A DNA stretch of 64,000 nucleotides from the NCBI RefSeq assembly GCF_900115555.1, contig NZ_FOWX01000005.1, positions 1 through 64,000 on the forward strand, written 5' to 3'. Below, one piece after another: positions 1 to 9,626 of this stretch (the stretch's first letter is position 1; every line of letters begins with the position of its first letter). The position numbers were made by a program, and so were the translations under genes. Below the pieces are notes generated by a model. That model did no database searches and was not told where the DNA came from. It was given only the letters and a program-made list of their open reading frames with translations. Source of the stretch: Pseudomonas borbori. Its GTDB lineage: Bacteria; Pseudomonadota; Gammaproteobacteria; Pseudomonadales; Pseudomonadaceae.

Positions 1-792
<792 letters not shown>

Positions 793-1110
793 AAGCACGT
801 TCTCCAAAAGTAGGGCTTTTGGACATTGTCAGGCCACTAAACAAAGTCACTTTGCCCAATTGGGAAGGTGCTTCATTTACTCTGTTGTACAGCTTGTTCG
901 CTTTAACGACTGTTTGGTTCCCATAGGTGGCCTATGGACATGGGGTCAGCCACGCGAGCTGAGAAAATATCCCCACTCTCCATGGCTGTCAAATGGCCGG
1001 GGATGTCTACCGTAGCGGGGGTAGTCCACTCTACATCTGTAAATGACCTAGCTGCGCCTCGCTGGTTCTGATAGCTTTTTGCCATGAGCCACCATCAGGG
1101 AGGGAATACA

Positions 1111-3684
1111 GTGGATGTACAGGCAGAGATTCGTACATGGCTGCTTAAGCAAAATGACTGGCTACAAGAGGCCGCTGACAGGCTTCTGAAAAATGGAGAA
1201 CTGGGGCCGGCTGACATTGCAGCCTTGGTGGCCATCCTCAAGACTCCATCTGGCCAAAAACCTACCAAGCACCGCGGTTTCGTGGAGTTGACCAACAATC
1301 CAAAGGCAGGAGATGAGCTGCGGCTGGTTCGAATCGCCGATGTTGTCGGGATCGAAAGTCTGGAGCCCCGCGTTCCACTTGAGTTTGGTAGCGCGAACCT
1401 CACCGTGATCTACGGCCACAACGGATCAGGTAAATCCAGCTATACCCGCATTCTCAAAACGGTGTCGGGCAAGCCAAGGGCCATTGACCTTAAAACCAAC
1501 GTGTTCAAGGCAGCGCCTCCGCACAGCAAATGCAGTATCACCTCGAAACTCAATGGCGTAGAAAGCTCGCATGAATGGATCGTAGGAGGCGACGCCGTCG
1601 ACACTCTGCGAGGCATCGACATCTTCGATAGTGACGAAGCGAGCCATTATCTGACAGCTGAAAGCGCTGCGGCCTATATCCCTCCCGTCCTAAGCGTCTT
1701 TGAGAAGCTTGCGTCCGCCGCCGAGATAGTTCGGCAAACCCTGGAGTCCGAGCAGGCCAAACTGGTCAGCGCACTACCAGTGCTCCCACCGATCTACGGC
1801 ACCACGCCGTCCCAAAAGCTGTACAGCGGGCTCGGCAAACTGTCCGTATCTGAACTTGAAACAGCCCTGCGTTGGGCCGCTGAAGATGAGCTGCGGCTTT
1901 TAGCGCTAGTGGAACGCCTCAAGACCGAAGACCCAGCCGCGCTAGCACAGCAGAAACGACGCACCAAAGCCGAGCTCCAAAAAATCATCAGTGCACTCCA
2001 GCAAACGTCGACTGCTTACGGAGCCGACAACATCCAGGCCCTGCGCAACCTCAGAGAGGAAGCGGTATCCAAACGACAAGTTGCTGTTGAGGGCGCCAAG
2101 GTGAAGTCAGCTGTGCTCGACGGGGTGGGCACTGCCACATGGCGCGCGATGTGGGAGGCGGCCAGACTCTATTCCGCAACGCCATATCCGGAAACGGCCT
2201 TTCCGGCGACTGCGGATGCATGGTGCGTGCTATGTCATCAAGAGCTGTCTGAAGATGCGCAGCAGCGTTTGAAGGACTTTGAATCTTTTGTGCATAGCAA
2301 GCTTGAGTCAGATGCGAGAACCGCTGAAGCAAATTACAAAGCGGGCCTTGATCAGCTGCCAGGCATCACGACTGAACAAGATATGCAGACCCAGTGCCAG
2401 GCTGCCGGCGTGACAGATGAGGCTTGGTTGAATTACCTCAAGGGCTTCTGGCAGCAAGCGCTTTCAGCCAAGAACGCTCTGATTGCCCATGAGGCCGGCC
2501 AGCTTGCAGCCCCAGTCCTCCCAGCCGATGAAGCCGTCACTAAGCTGACGGTTTATCGAGATGAATTGGAAGCGGCTGCCGCCCAGTACGATCAGGATGC
2601 TCTGGGTTTTGACAGAGCACAGGCGACAAATCAGAAACTCGCGCTGGAGGCCAAAAAGTGGATTACAGAGCAAGCTGCGGCCATTCGTGTTGAGGTCGCC
2701 CGACTGCACCAGGTGAACGACTATGAGTCCTGGAAGGGGTTAGCAGGCACCCGGGCGATATCAATGAAATCAGCAGAGGTAACCCAAGCCGTCGTCACCG
2801 AGGCGTATGTTGAGCGCTTCAATCGTGAGCTCCTCGCACTCGGCGCAACACGCATCCAAGTCGAACTGGTCAAGACCAGAACTCGCAACGCCAAGGTGCT
2901 TCACCAGATCAAGCTCAAAGGCGCCCAGAACGGTCGAGCTATGCCCGACAGTGTCCTGAGTGATGGAGAGCGCCGGATCATTTCCCTTGCCGCGTTCCTG
3001 GCCGATGTCTGTGATAAACCAGGCGCGGCCCCTTTCCTATTTGATGATCCAATCTCCTCCCTCGATCATGATTTCGAATGGTTTGTCGCATGTCGCCTCA
3101 TTGAGCTTGCCAAAACCAGGCAGGTGGTTGTGCTCACTCACCGATTGTCCCTTTACGGAGTTCTGGAAGACCTAGCCCGAAAACAAGGCGAGAAGTGGAA
3201 AGCAGATCACTATCAACCGTTGTGCATCGAAGCCTACGCTGGCGTTGCTGGCCACCCCGCAGACCAGGACGTTTGGAACGCCAATACAAAAAAGGCCAAC
3301 AACCTCTTGATCACCAAGCTGGACGCTGCGCGTAAGGCTGGTGAGACGGGTGGTGCTGCGGCCTATCGGATGCTCGCCCAGGGGATTTGCAGTGAGTTTC
3401 GCAAGCTAATTGAGCGGTCGGTTGAAGAGGACTTGCTCAACAAGGTCGTGCTCAGACACCGGCGTAGCATTACTACCGATAACCGTCTGCATGCTGTCCA
3501 GGACATTGAGCCAAAGGACTGCGAACTGATTGATACGCTGATGACCAAGTACAGCTGCTACGAGCACAGTCAATCGAGCGAGATACCTGTGTTTATTCCG
3601 GAGGAGCCAGAGCTGCGTCAGGACTTGGAAGCACTCAAGGCCTGGCGTGACGGCTTGAACAAGCGACGCGCTGAAGCGGCTTAG
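1111..3684 (+). CDS. RloC/PrrC-like AAA_13-type ATPase with zinc-hook-like CxxC
   Basis: A large ABC/SMC-type ATPase of 857 aa. Walker A GHNGSGKSS is at ~102-110, an ABC signature-like LSDGE at ~616-620, Walker B FLFDDPISSLD from ~642, and an H-loop His at ~677. The long middle is helical and contains WCVLCHQ (Cys 372/375), resembling the zinc-hook CxxC of RloC anticodon nucleases. The C-terminal ~150 residues hold R-x3-E (R764, E768) and a later H819. This recalls the Arg-Glu-His set of PrrC/RloC nuclease domains, but the spacing differs, so nuclease activity is inference. A GTG start at 1111 is chosen for its strong GGGAGGG SD; ATG 1084 in the same frame has none. It stands alone, beside an IS and an att-like region, so it is probably a transferred defence gene. 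An alternative is a RecF/SMC-like DNA repair ATPase. Confidence 0.75.
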   Translation: MDVQAEIRTWLLKQNDWLQEAADRLLKNGELGPADIAALVAILKTPSGQKPTKHRGFVELTNNPKAGDELRLVRIADVVGIESLEPRVPLEFGSANLTVIYGHNGSGKSSYTRILKTVSGKPRAIDLKTNVFKAAPPHSKCSITSKLNGVESSHEWIVGGDAVDTLRGIDIFDSDEASHYLTAESAAAYIPPVLSVFEKLASAAEIVRQTLESEQAKLVSALPVLPPIYGTTPSQKLYSGLGKLSVSELETALRWAAEDELRLLALVERLKTEDPAALAQQKRRTKAELQKIISALQQTSTAYGADNIQALRNLREEAVSKRQVAVEGAKVKSAVLDGVGTATWRAMWEAARLYSATPYPETAFPATADAWCVLCHQELSEDAQQRLKDFESFVHSKLESDARTAEANYKAGLDQLPGITTEQDMQTQCQAAGVTDEAWLNYLKGFWQQALSAKNALIAHEAGQLAAPVLPADEAVTKLTVYRDELEAAAAQYDQDALGFDRAQATNQKLALEAKKWITEQAAAIRVEVARLHQVNDYESWKGLAGTRAISMKSAEVTQAVVTEAYVERFNRELLALGATRIQVELVKTRTRNAKVLHQIKLKGAQNGRAMPDSVLSDGERRIISLAAFLADVCDKPGAAPFLFDDPISSLDHDFEWFVACRLIELAKTRQVVVLTHRLSLYGVLEDLARKQGEKWKADHYQPLCIEAYAGVAGHPADQDVWNANTKKANNLLITKLDAARKAGETGGAAAYRMLAQGICSEFRKLIERSVEEDLLNKVVLRHRRSITTDNRLHAVQDIEPKDCELIDTLMTKYSCYEHSQSSEIPVFIPEEPELRQDLEALKAWRDGLNKRRAEAA

Positions 3685-4129
3685 GCGTAGTCGCCTCCGA
3701 GAGCGGAAAATCGCACTCGGTACACCCGCCTACAAATGCGGGGCTAGTGCGTAAGCGAGGGGCTCTTTCACAAACAGGCAGCTTTGAAGTATGAGGCTGA
3801 TCCCAAACCACAGCGAGTCGCCCCTAATTTGTTAGGCACCATTGAGCGGCAAGCTTTTGAATCATGGCTGGCTAGGTGGCTGGAACGGGGTAGGCCCTGA
3901 TTATAGCCTGCGTCTATTCCGTGCAGTCGTGGCCGCACAGGGTTTGGCCCTTGTGGAGAATGGGGTACACGCCTCCTTAGGGATCGACTGATGCTTTTTT
4001 GGCCCCACGTATTTTGGGGGCAAAACTGGGGGCAAAACCCAGGCCGCTGCAAACCGTCCAAAACCAGTAGGTGCTGGATTTACTGGGCTGTAGCGGTGCT
4101 TGGAGCGGTGTGGGCGTGTAGTAGACAGC
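3685..4129. other. intergenic island remnant, no gene supported
   Basis: No convincing coding sequence. A short open stretch near 3778-3900 (reading QAALKYEADPKPQRVAPNLLG) ends after ~40 codons without a credible start and may be a decayed gene. Around 4010-4040 a GGGGGCAAAAC sequence occurs twice in tandem. The region looks like scar DNA between the ATPase gene and the tRNA-like fragment. Confidence 0.4.
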
Positions 4130-4153
4130 GTTCAAATCCCTATCTTCCCGCCA
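4130..4153 (+). other. tRNA-like 3' end (possible att remnant)
   Basis: The sequence GTTCAAATCC followed by CTATCTTCCCGCCA has the T-loop and 3' CCGCCA pattern of a serine/selenocysteine-type tRNA end. It is followed within 20 bases by an intrinsic terminator, as after a tRNA gene. The T-stem does not pair properly and no matching 5' half is visible upstream, so this is not a functional tRNA. It is best explained as a 3' fragment left by integration of an element at a tRNA gene. Confidence 0.3.
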
Positions 4154-4167
4154 TATATGTAAACGCT

Positions 4168-4203
4168 AAGCCCCTGATTTCTATAACGACTTCAGGGGCT
4201 TTT
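4168..4203 (+). terminator. Rho-independent terminator
   Basis: A perfect 10-bp stem (AAGCCCCTGA paired with TCAGGGGCTT), 14-base loop and short T run. It follows the tRNA-like fragment. Confidence 0.65.
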
Positions 4204-4239
4204 GCGTTTCTGGTGTGCTGGTTAGGACAAAATTAGGAC
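4183..4239. repeat. direct repeat copy 1 (att-like)
   Basis: The core GGTTAGGACAAAATTAGGAC at 4220-4239 matches 5396-5415 at 19 of 20 bases. The flanking sequence (ATAACGAyTTCAGGG, then GTGTkCyGG) is also shared, with a small deletion in the other copy. The two copies bracket about 1.1 kb containing a single gene. Confidence 0.6.
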
Positions 4240-4484
4240 AAAAACTGCGTACTGCAGACCGCTTCATTCCGGTCTAGGCCTCCCCGGCTCTTCCAGACCA
4301 AATCTCAACCCTGTCCCGATTTTTTCGGACCTTTTTCAAACGGGAAATCCTGGCGCCCGCGCTGGAGAAACCGAGCAGGTTCGGGAACGTCTGGTGTAAC
4401 TGGCCACAAATATCAACGGGCAATTCCCAATGGGAAGGGGGTAGATGTATTTTCTGACCTGTCAGTAAGGTAAGGAGGCAAGCT

Positions 4485-5234
4485 ATGAAAGCGGAAAGGG
4501 ACGATGCGCCAGTACATCTACGCACCAAGACGGAAGGTCCGTGGCGAATGATTGCCATCTTGGGCGTTGGATCCGCGATTACCTGGGGCCTGATCGCGCT
4601 ATTTGCCAAGCCAATCGTGATCGATGTTTACCAGCTTAAGCAGGCCATCCGTGTTGGCGGTCAGCCGTTATTTAGCGAGCTGCCAGCTCAACCGGCAGCA
4701 CAGGCTTACAGCGAACCTGCTGCACCTATCAGATTGCCATCCATACCACTTGAGCATGTTCAACGGCAGGTTACTCAGCAGCCAAGCAAAGCTGATATTG
4801 AATGGTTTGAACGAATGGAAGCCATCGCTATCAAGCGTTCCCAGAACAGCTTCAACGATGACAACTACAAACCAAAGCAGCCTGAAAACACCTACAACCC
4901 GCCAGCGATTGCAGTCGCACCGGTTGTCTCTGAACGAAAACAACGCAATGTAAGCCGAGAGCGAACCTCGAAGTGGATCAAGAGCTGGAATGGCGGCTCG
5001 AACTACTTAGCAGAGTGGGTGGCCGTTAATAACTACATCGACAGTAGCAGCGTGTGCGCCAACCACCGTAAAGGCTCAATCGATTACCGAGAGTGCCGCA
5101 AGGCCGCTAAGCAGTACTATCACGAAGAATGCAGAACATGGCGAGCCCGCTACGACAATGACCGTAAAGATCATAGTGATCGTATGAAACAGCGCTATTG
5201 CTCAGCGGCGAGCAGTTTTAGCCCGATGGGGTAG
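4485..5234 (+). CDS. hypothetical one-transmembrane protein
   Basis: A 249-aa protein with one predicted membrane segment near residues 23-42 (MIAILGVGSAITWGLIALFA) after a short charged N-terminus. A Pro/Gln-rich linker follows to ~residue 150, then a C-terminal domain of ~95 residues rich in Trp, Tyr, Arg and Cys (SKWIKSWNGGSNYLAEWVAV, CANHRKGSIDYRECRKAAK). Four Cys in the last ~60 residues could form disulfides, consistent with a periplasmic domain. The start is supported by an AAGGAGG SD just upstream. I do not recognise a function. It is the only gene between two near-identical att-like repeats, so it may be cargo of a small integrated element. Confidence 0.7.
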   Translation: MKAERDDAPVHLRTKTEGPWRMIAILGVGSAITWGLIALFAKPIVIDVYQLKQAIRVGGQPLFSELPAQPAAQAYSEPAAPIRLPSIPLEHVQRQVTQQPSKADIEWFERMEAIAIKRSQNSFNDDNYKPKQPENTYNPPAIAVAPVVSERKQRNVSRERTSKWIKSWNGGSNYLAEWVAVNNYIDSSSVCANHRKGSIDYRECRKAAKQYYHEECRTWRARYDNDRKDHSDRMKQRYCSAASSFSPMG

Positions 5235-5370
5235 GTCTTGCGGCGGATTTAGCATGCCGTACTCGGCGGCGAAGGCTTGCAAAATATTGGCGATCAACCG
5301 GCACCGTGGGGCTGGATGCAGCTCCTGAGAGGAGCTGGTCGCGCAGCTGCGTATAGCCGTCATTTTTCAT

Positions 5371-5415
5371 GCCGATAACGATTTCAGGGTGTTCCGGTTA
5401 GGACAAAATCAGGAC
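5371..5415. repeat. direct repeat copy 2 (att-like)
   Basis: Second copy of the repeat at 4183-4239; the core GGTTAGGACAAAATCAGGAC at 5396-5415 differs at one base. It marks the boundary between island DNA and the conserved ydbL-ynbE-ydbH operon. Confidence 0.6.
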
Positions 5416-5447
5416 GGTAAGCGTGTGCTCAGTGGGGAGCCAGCCAT

Positions 5448-5469
5448 AAAGCCGGCATGTGCCGGCTTT
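5448..5469 (-). terminator. hairpin terminator after ydbL
   Basis: A 10-bp perfect stem (AAAGCCGGCA with TGCCGGCTTT) and 2-base loop lie ~50 bases past the ydbL stop. On the minus strand the stem is followed by a weak T-rich run, so it probably ends the ydbH-ynbE-ydbL transcript. Confidence 0.5.
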
Positions 5470-5519
5470 CCTGAAATCGTGCTGCTGGATTGGTCGAGCC
5501 CTGGGGAGGGCCTGTCGGC

Positions 5520-5864
5520 TTATTTGCGCCGCCACTGCCCTTGCCATTGGATGTACTGACCGGGTGGGGTCTTTTCGATGGCTTTCTTGCCGGCGATGGC
5601 TTCCACGTCGCTGCGCTGGATGCCGTTCTGCTCGGCGAGTTTCTGGTATTCGGCGCGCCGGGCCTGGTTGATCTGACTGACGATTTCCTCGGCTTGGCCT
5701 TTGCTCTCGACTACCCCGAGATAGCCGGTGGGCATTTCGCCGACCAGGCCGCTGGCCTTGGCGTCGCCGAGGGCGGACATGGCTTCGTTGAGGTTCAGGG
5801 CCAGCGCCGGCAGGCTCAGGCTGAGCAGCAGGAACAGGCTGGCGATGCGTTTTGACAGTCTCAT
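5520..5864 (-). CDS. ydbL: YdbL family protein (DUF1318), periplasmic
   Basis: A 114-aa secreted protein: a Sec signal peptide (hydrophobic core SLFLLLSLSLPALALN, cleavage near residue 22), then a helical DUF1318-type domain (NLNEAMSALGDAKASGLVGE) with an Ala/Glu/Gln-rich helix and the C-terminal tail PPGQYIQWQGQWRRK. In E. coli, YdbL is encoded with YnbE and YdbH and modulates that intermembrane pair. Here it is the last gene of a ydbH-ynbE-ydbL operon on the minus strand, 11 bases after ynbE, which supports the same role. Length is as expected for the family. Confidence 0.85.
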   Translation of the reverse strand: MRLSKRIASLFLLLSLSLPALALNLNEAMSALGDAKASGLVGEMPTGYLGVVESKGQAEEIVSQINQARRAEYQKLAEQNGIQRSDVEAIAGKKAIEKTPPGQYIQWQGQWRRK

Positions 5865-5875
5865 GGTGTGGCTCC

Positions 5876-6067
5876 TTAGAACAGTCCGCTGGACTCGCTG
5901 AACATGCTGTCCAGCGCCTTATCCACCTTGATGTAGATTTCGTGCTCGATCTTCACGTTGAGGTTGATATTGATCGGCTCGTTGGGCATCGCCAGCTGTA
6001 CCGTCGGGGTGCAGGCTACGCTCAGCAGGCCCATCAGCAGGGCGGCGAAACAACTACGCAGGCGCAT
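5876..6067 (-). CDS. ynbE: YnbE-like outer-membrane lipoprotein
   Basis: A 63-aa lipoprotein. A short signal peptide ends in a lipobox LLSVAC with the lipidated Cys at residue 19; about 44 residues of mature protein follow, including the beta-prone segment INLNVKIEHEIYIKVDK. YnbE family members are small outer-membrane lipoproteins that extend the beta structure of YdbH to bridge inner and outer membranes. The gene lies between ydbH (15 bases upstream) and ydbL, as in enterics. Confidence 0.85.
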   Translation of the reverse strand: MRLRSCFAALLMGLLSVACTPTVQLAMPNEPININLNVKIEHEIYIKVDKALDSMFSESSGLF

Positions 6068-6082
6068 GGCGCTTCTCCTTGA

Positions 6083-8689
6083 TTAAGGCTCCTTCGGGGA
6101 TGCCGCATTGCGTTCCAGCATGCGCTGCTGCACCCGTCGCTGGATGATCTCGCTTACCTTGTCGGTCAATTGCAAACTGGCCAGCAGGGTCGGGATATCT
6201 TCCTCCAGATTGATGTTGAAGTGGATCGGCCGGCCCTGTTCGATGGCCGGGTTGCGGCCTTCCAGGCGCATGGCCAGGAGCAATTTGCCTTGCCGATCAT
6301 AGTCGACCTGGCTGGTCAGTGTCGTGTAGTGAAAGTCTTCCAGTGATTGCGTCACCAGTTGCATGGCCGGGTTGCTGCGGCCCAGTGCCCTGATGCGCGC
6401 CGAGTGAAACTGCAGGCGCCCGCCTGGGGCGCGCGCCTGCAGTTGGCCCTGTTCGATCTCGATGCCGGCGGGGCCGACGCTCAGCGGCAGTTGGCCGTCG
6501 ATCAAGCCGCTGCCCGCCAGACCCTCGGCCGGGTAGAGGGTGAAGAACCGATCGAGGTCGAGGCCTTGCAGGTGCAGGGGGAACAGCAGCGTGCTCTGTC
6601 GCAGATCCCACTGGCCGGGATCGAGGCGGAGCGTACCGCCCATGACCGCGGCCTGGGCCTGTTGCAACTCGAGCAGACCCTGCTCCGGTTGGCTGCGCGC
6701 CGCCTTGTAGGAACCACGCAGCAGCGCCGGGCCGATGGGCATGCCCGGGTTGACTTGCTCCAGGCGCAGCTCGTTCAGCTCGAGGTGAAGCTGGTGCTGA
6801 TCCAGGCGCAGCTGCAGGCGCGTATCCAGGCCGCTGAGTTCGCTGCGGTCATAGATCCCGGCCAGGCCTTTGCCGTTGAGCGCGAGGCGTAGCTCGGGCG
6901 AGTCGCGGCCCGGGGCGAGGTTGAGGCTGGCGTTGCCGCTCAGGCGGCCGTTGTTGAAGTCGAGCAGCGCCGGCCAATCAGCCAGGGTTTTGCCCAGGGG
7001 GTTGCCGGCGCGCAGAAACACTTCAGGCAGCTGCGCCTGCAGCTGCAGACCCTGGCGGTTGTCGTGTCGCAGCTGCACGGCCAGTTGCAGATCGGCATCT
7101 GCCGACACCTGGCCGTTGAGTTCGAGCCCTTGTTCGCTGGCCGCTAGCGTGCCTTGCCAGCGCCAGCCCTGCGGCTTGAGTGCAGCATGCTCGAGGTGTT
7201 GGGCTGCCAGCGTGGCGGGACCCTGCAGGTGCCAGGTCTGCAGGTGGCCGGCCTGGTGCTGCGCGTGCAGCTGCAGATCCTGGGTGGTGACTCTGAGCTG
7301 TGCCAGGCGCAGATCTGCAGCGCTGAGTTCGCCCAGCTTGAGCTGCGAGCCTTGGCTCAGGTTGAGGTGTAGTTGCTGGCTGTCCAGGTAGCCGTTGAAG
7401 TGCAGATTCGCTTGCAGGTCGCGCAGTTGCCAGTCGTCGACCGCCAAGGCCGGGCTGCTGACCTCGAGCCGCGCCTTGCTCAGCTGTGCGGCCCAGGGCG
7501 GCGCGTTGGCCAGGGCCAGATTGGCCTGCAGGTCGAATGGGCTGGCGCCGCTGCTGGTCAGGCCGATCGCCAGTGGCAGCGAGCGCCCGGCCAGGTTGCT
7601 CGGCAGCTCGGCGAGCGGGTTGGACGCCTGGATCCGCAGGTGCAGCGAGTCGGGGTGCAAGGCTGGCGGCAGCGCGCTCAGCCACTCTGCGGGCAGTCGG
7701 TTGAGGTGCAGGTCGGCTGCCAGGCGTTCGGCGAACCATTGGCCTGCGACGCCGCGGGCGGCGACGGCGAAATTGCCTTGCACCTGGCCCGCGCCAGGGA
7801 TGGGCCAGGGCTCGGGCAGGCGGGCGCTGGCGTCGACCTGGCCGCTGGCGCTGCGCAGGTGCTCCAGGCTCAGGGCGCCGGAGGCCAGCTGCAGGTGCCA
7901 GGTCGCCGAGAGTTGCGCGGCGCTGGGGGCGCTGGGCAGTCGTTCGCCAGGGGCGAGCGCCCACTGGCTGAGCCAGTCCTGCAGGGCTGCTGCCTGGCTG
8001 AGATCGGGCGCGCTCAGGTTGCCGCTCCATAAGGGCCCGGCAGGGCTATTGCGCAGGCTGCTGTGCAGGCTCAGTTGGCTTTGATCGTCGACTGCCAGGG
8101 TCAGTTGCAGATCCGCCGCCTGAGCATCGCCCTGCAACTGGGCGCGCCATGCCAGCCGATGGGTCTGGTGGTGCAGGTTAAGCGCCAGTTCCAGGGTCAA
8201 CGGCGTGGCTGGCATCCGGCTCAGGTGCAGGTCGCCTTGCAGCGTGCAGCGCCCGCTGGCGCAGGGCAGTTCGGCCGTCAACTGCTCGATGTGCAGGCTG
8301 AGCGGCAGCCAGGCCAGCGCGGCGGCGAGCTGCTGCGGGTCGGGCGCGGCGGCGGATTCCTGCTCACTGTTCTGGCCGGCGGGTAGCCAGGCCACGGCGA
8401 GGCGCTCGAGGCGAATATGCTGCCAGAAGGGCGGCGTCAGGCCGGATTGCTGCCAGCCCAGGTGCAGTTGCAGCGCCGTGACCCGGGCGCTGCCGGTGCT
8501 GTCGCGCTGCTCCAGGTCGAGGCGCGCCAGGCCGATACCGCTGAGCGACAGGCTTGCCCCCTGCCAGTCCAACTGGCGAATCGCGTGGCGCTCGAGCAGG
8601 CGCAGCCAGCTGGAGTAACTGTAACCGCCAAGCAGCACCAGCAGCAGGAGCAGGCTGATGAGTCGCAGCCCGGAACGCCGGCTGATCAT
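6083..8689 (-). CDS. ydbH: YdbH family AsmA-like intermembrane protein
   Basis: An 868-aa protein with an N-terminal membrane anchor (GLRLISLLLLLVLLGGYSY) and a long Leu/Gln/Ala-rich, beta-rich periplasmic body typical of AsmA-like/YdbH proteins, paralogues of TamB and YhdP. The C-terminal part (LDRFFTLYPAEGLAGSG, IDGQLPLSVGPAGIEI) carries the conserved YdbH features. Its family role is thought to be phospholipid transport across the periplasm, with YnbE closing the bridge at the outer membrane. The start at 8689 (MISRRSGLRL) is preferred over an upstream ATG at 8761 because it places the signal anchor at the N-terminus and has a GGAAA sequence ~10 bases before it. It is the first gene of the operon. 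Confidence 0.85.
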   Translation of the reverse strand: MISRRSGLRLISLLLLLVLLGGYSYSSWLRLLERHAIRQLDWQGASLSLSGIGLARLDLEQRDSTGSARVTALQLHLGWQQSGLTPPFWQHIRLERLAVAWLPAGQNSEQESAAAPDPQQLAAALAWLPLSLHIEQLTAELPCASGRCTLQGDLHLSRMPATPLTLELALNLHHQTHRLAWRAQLQGDAQAADLQLTLAVDDQSQLSLHSSLRNSPAGPLWSGNLSAPDLSQAAALQDWLSQWALAPGERLPSAPSAAQLSATWHLQLASGALSLEHLRSASGQVDASARLPEPWPIPGAGQVQGNFAVAARGVAGQWFAERLAADLHLNRLPAEWLSALPPALHPDSLHLRIQASNPLAELPSNLAGRSLPLAIGLTSSGASPFDLQANLALANAPPWAAQLSKARLEVSSPALAVDDWQLRDLQANLHFNGYLDSQQLHLNLSQGSQLKLGELSAADLRLAQLRVTTQDLQLHAQHQAGHLQTWHLQGPATLAAQHLEHAALKPQGWRWQGTLAASEQGLELNGQVSADADLQLAVQLRHDNRQGLQLQAQLPEVFLRAGNPLGKTLADWPALLDFNNGRLSGNASLNLAPGRDSPELRLALNGKGLAGIYDRSELSGLDTRLQLRLDQHQLHLELNELRLEQVNPGMPIGPALLRGSYKAARSQPEQGLLELQQAQAAVMGGTLRLDPGQWDLRQSTLLFPLHLQGLDLDRFFTLYPAEGLAGSGLIDGQLPLSVGPAGIEIEQGQLQARAPGGRLQFHSARIRALGRSNPAMQLVTQSLEDFHYTTLTSQVDYDRQGKLLLAMRLEGRNPAIEQGRPIHFNINLEEDIPTLLASLQLTDKVSEIIQRRVQQRMLERNAASPKEP

Positions 8690-8915
8690 GGGTGCATTTC
8701 CATTGTGTTGATAAGGGCAGGGTGCTGCCTGGACGTTAACCCATGAGCCCGGGGCTGCCAATCAGCTGCGGCGAGTCGTGGAAAAGTGGCATGCCCGCCG
8801 GTGGCCAAGGGTCGGGTTTACTCCACCTGCAATGGTGCCGGCTTTGATAAACTGCCGGCCCAGCCGCTGCAGGATCCAACATGCCATTCATTTCTCGCCG
8901 CGCAGCGCTTTGCGC

Positions 8916-9626
8916 ATGAGCCATGCTGTCGCTCGTTTGCGCGCCGCGCGCATTGCGCGTAGTGAAAAACCCTTCCTTGCCCGTGGCTCCAAGGCCGTGC
9001 GTTGTCAGCGCTGCCGGCTGGCTCTGAGTCATTGTTTGTGCGCCTGGCGTCCGCAGGTCGAGGCAATGTCGGGCATGTGTTTGCTGATGCATGATGTCGA
9101 AGCGCTCAAACCCAGTAACACCGGCTGGTTGATTGCCGATGTGGTGGCCGATACGTCGGCTTTCGGCTGGTTGCGCACCGCGGTCGAACCCGCCTTGCCA
9201 GCACTGCTGAGCGATCCGCAGTGGCAGCCCTATCTGGTGTTCCCCGGTGAGTACGCCGAGCCTGAGCGGGTGGTCAGCGAGGTGCAGCATGCACCTGGCA
9301 AGCGGCCTCTGTTCATTCTGCTCGATGCGACCTGGACCGAGGCGCGCAAGATGTTTCGCAAAAGCCCCTACCTCGATGGTTTGCCGGTACTCACTCTGCA
9401 GCCGGAGCAGTTGTCGCGTTATCGCTTGCGTCGGTCAACGCGCGACGATCACCTGTGTACCGCCGAGGTGGCGGCACTTTGTCTGGAATTGGCGGGCGAT
9501 CAACATGCCGCCGATGCGCTGAACGCCTACCTGGATGTCTTCAGTCAGCATTACCTGGCGGCTAAAGCTCCACGCGCGGTTGATCTGGACGACGCCCTGC
9601 ATCAGCACCTGCAGCTGTTTCTGTGA
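8916..9626 (+). CDS. tapT: tRNA-uridine aminocarboxypropyltransferase (DTW domain)
   Basis: A 236-aa DTW-domain protein. Near the N-terminus a four-Cys cluster (C30, C33, C40, C42 in CQRCRLALSHCLC) probably binds zinc. The DTW signature D-x-T-W is at 137-140 (LLDATWTEARKM), followed by the conserved RKSPYL and LRRSTRDDHLCTAE segments. TapT (YfiP) uses SAM to add a 3-amino-3-carboxypropyl group to uridine 47 of tRNA (acp3U). The start at 8916 gives the usual family N-terminus; no strong SD is seen. Its last ~65 bases overlap the end of the convergent EamA gene. Confidence 0.85.
   Translation: MSHAVARLRAARIARSEKPFLARGSKAVRCQRCRLALSHCLCAWRPQVEAMSGMCLLMHDVEALKPSNTGWLIADVVADTSAFGWLRTAVEPALPALLSDPQWQPYLVFPGEYAEPERVVSEVQHAPGKRPLFILLDATWTEARKMFRKSPYLDGLPVLTLQPEQLSRYRLRRSTRDDHLCTAEVAALCLELAGDQHAADALNAYLDVFSQHYLAAKAPRAVDLDDALHQHLQLFL

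Noticed and set aside
4130..4153. Complete tRNA gene
   Set aside because: Only the T-loop and 3' end pattern is present; the T-stem does not pair and no acceptor or anticodon arm was found upstream.
5852..8618. Several long plus-strand frames opposite ydbH
   Set aside because: Gln/Ala/Arg-rich antisense frames are expected in a GC-rich gene. ydbH has a signal anchor, family motifs and operon context.
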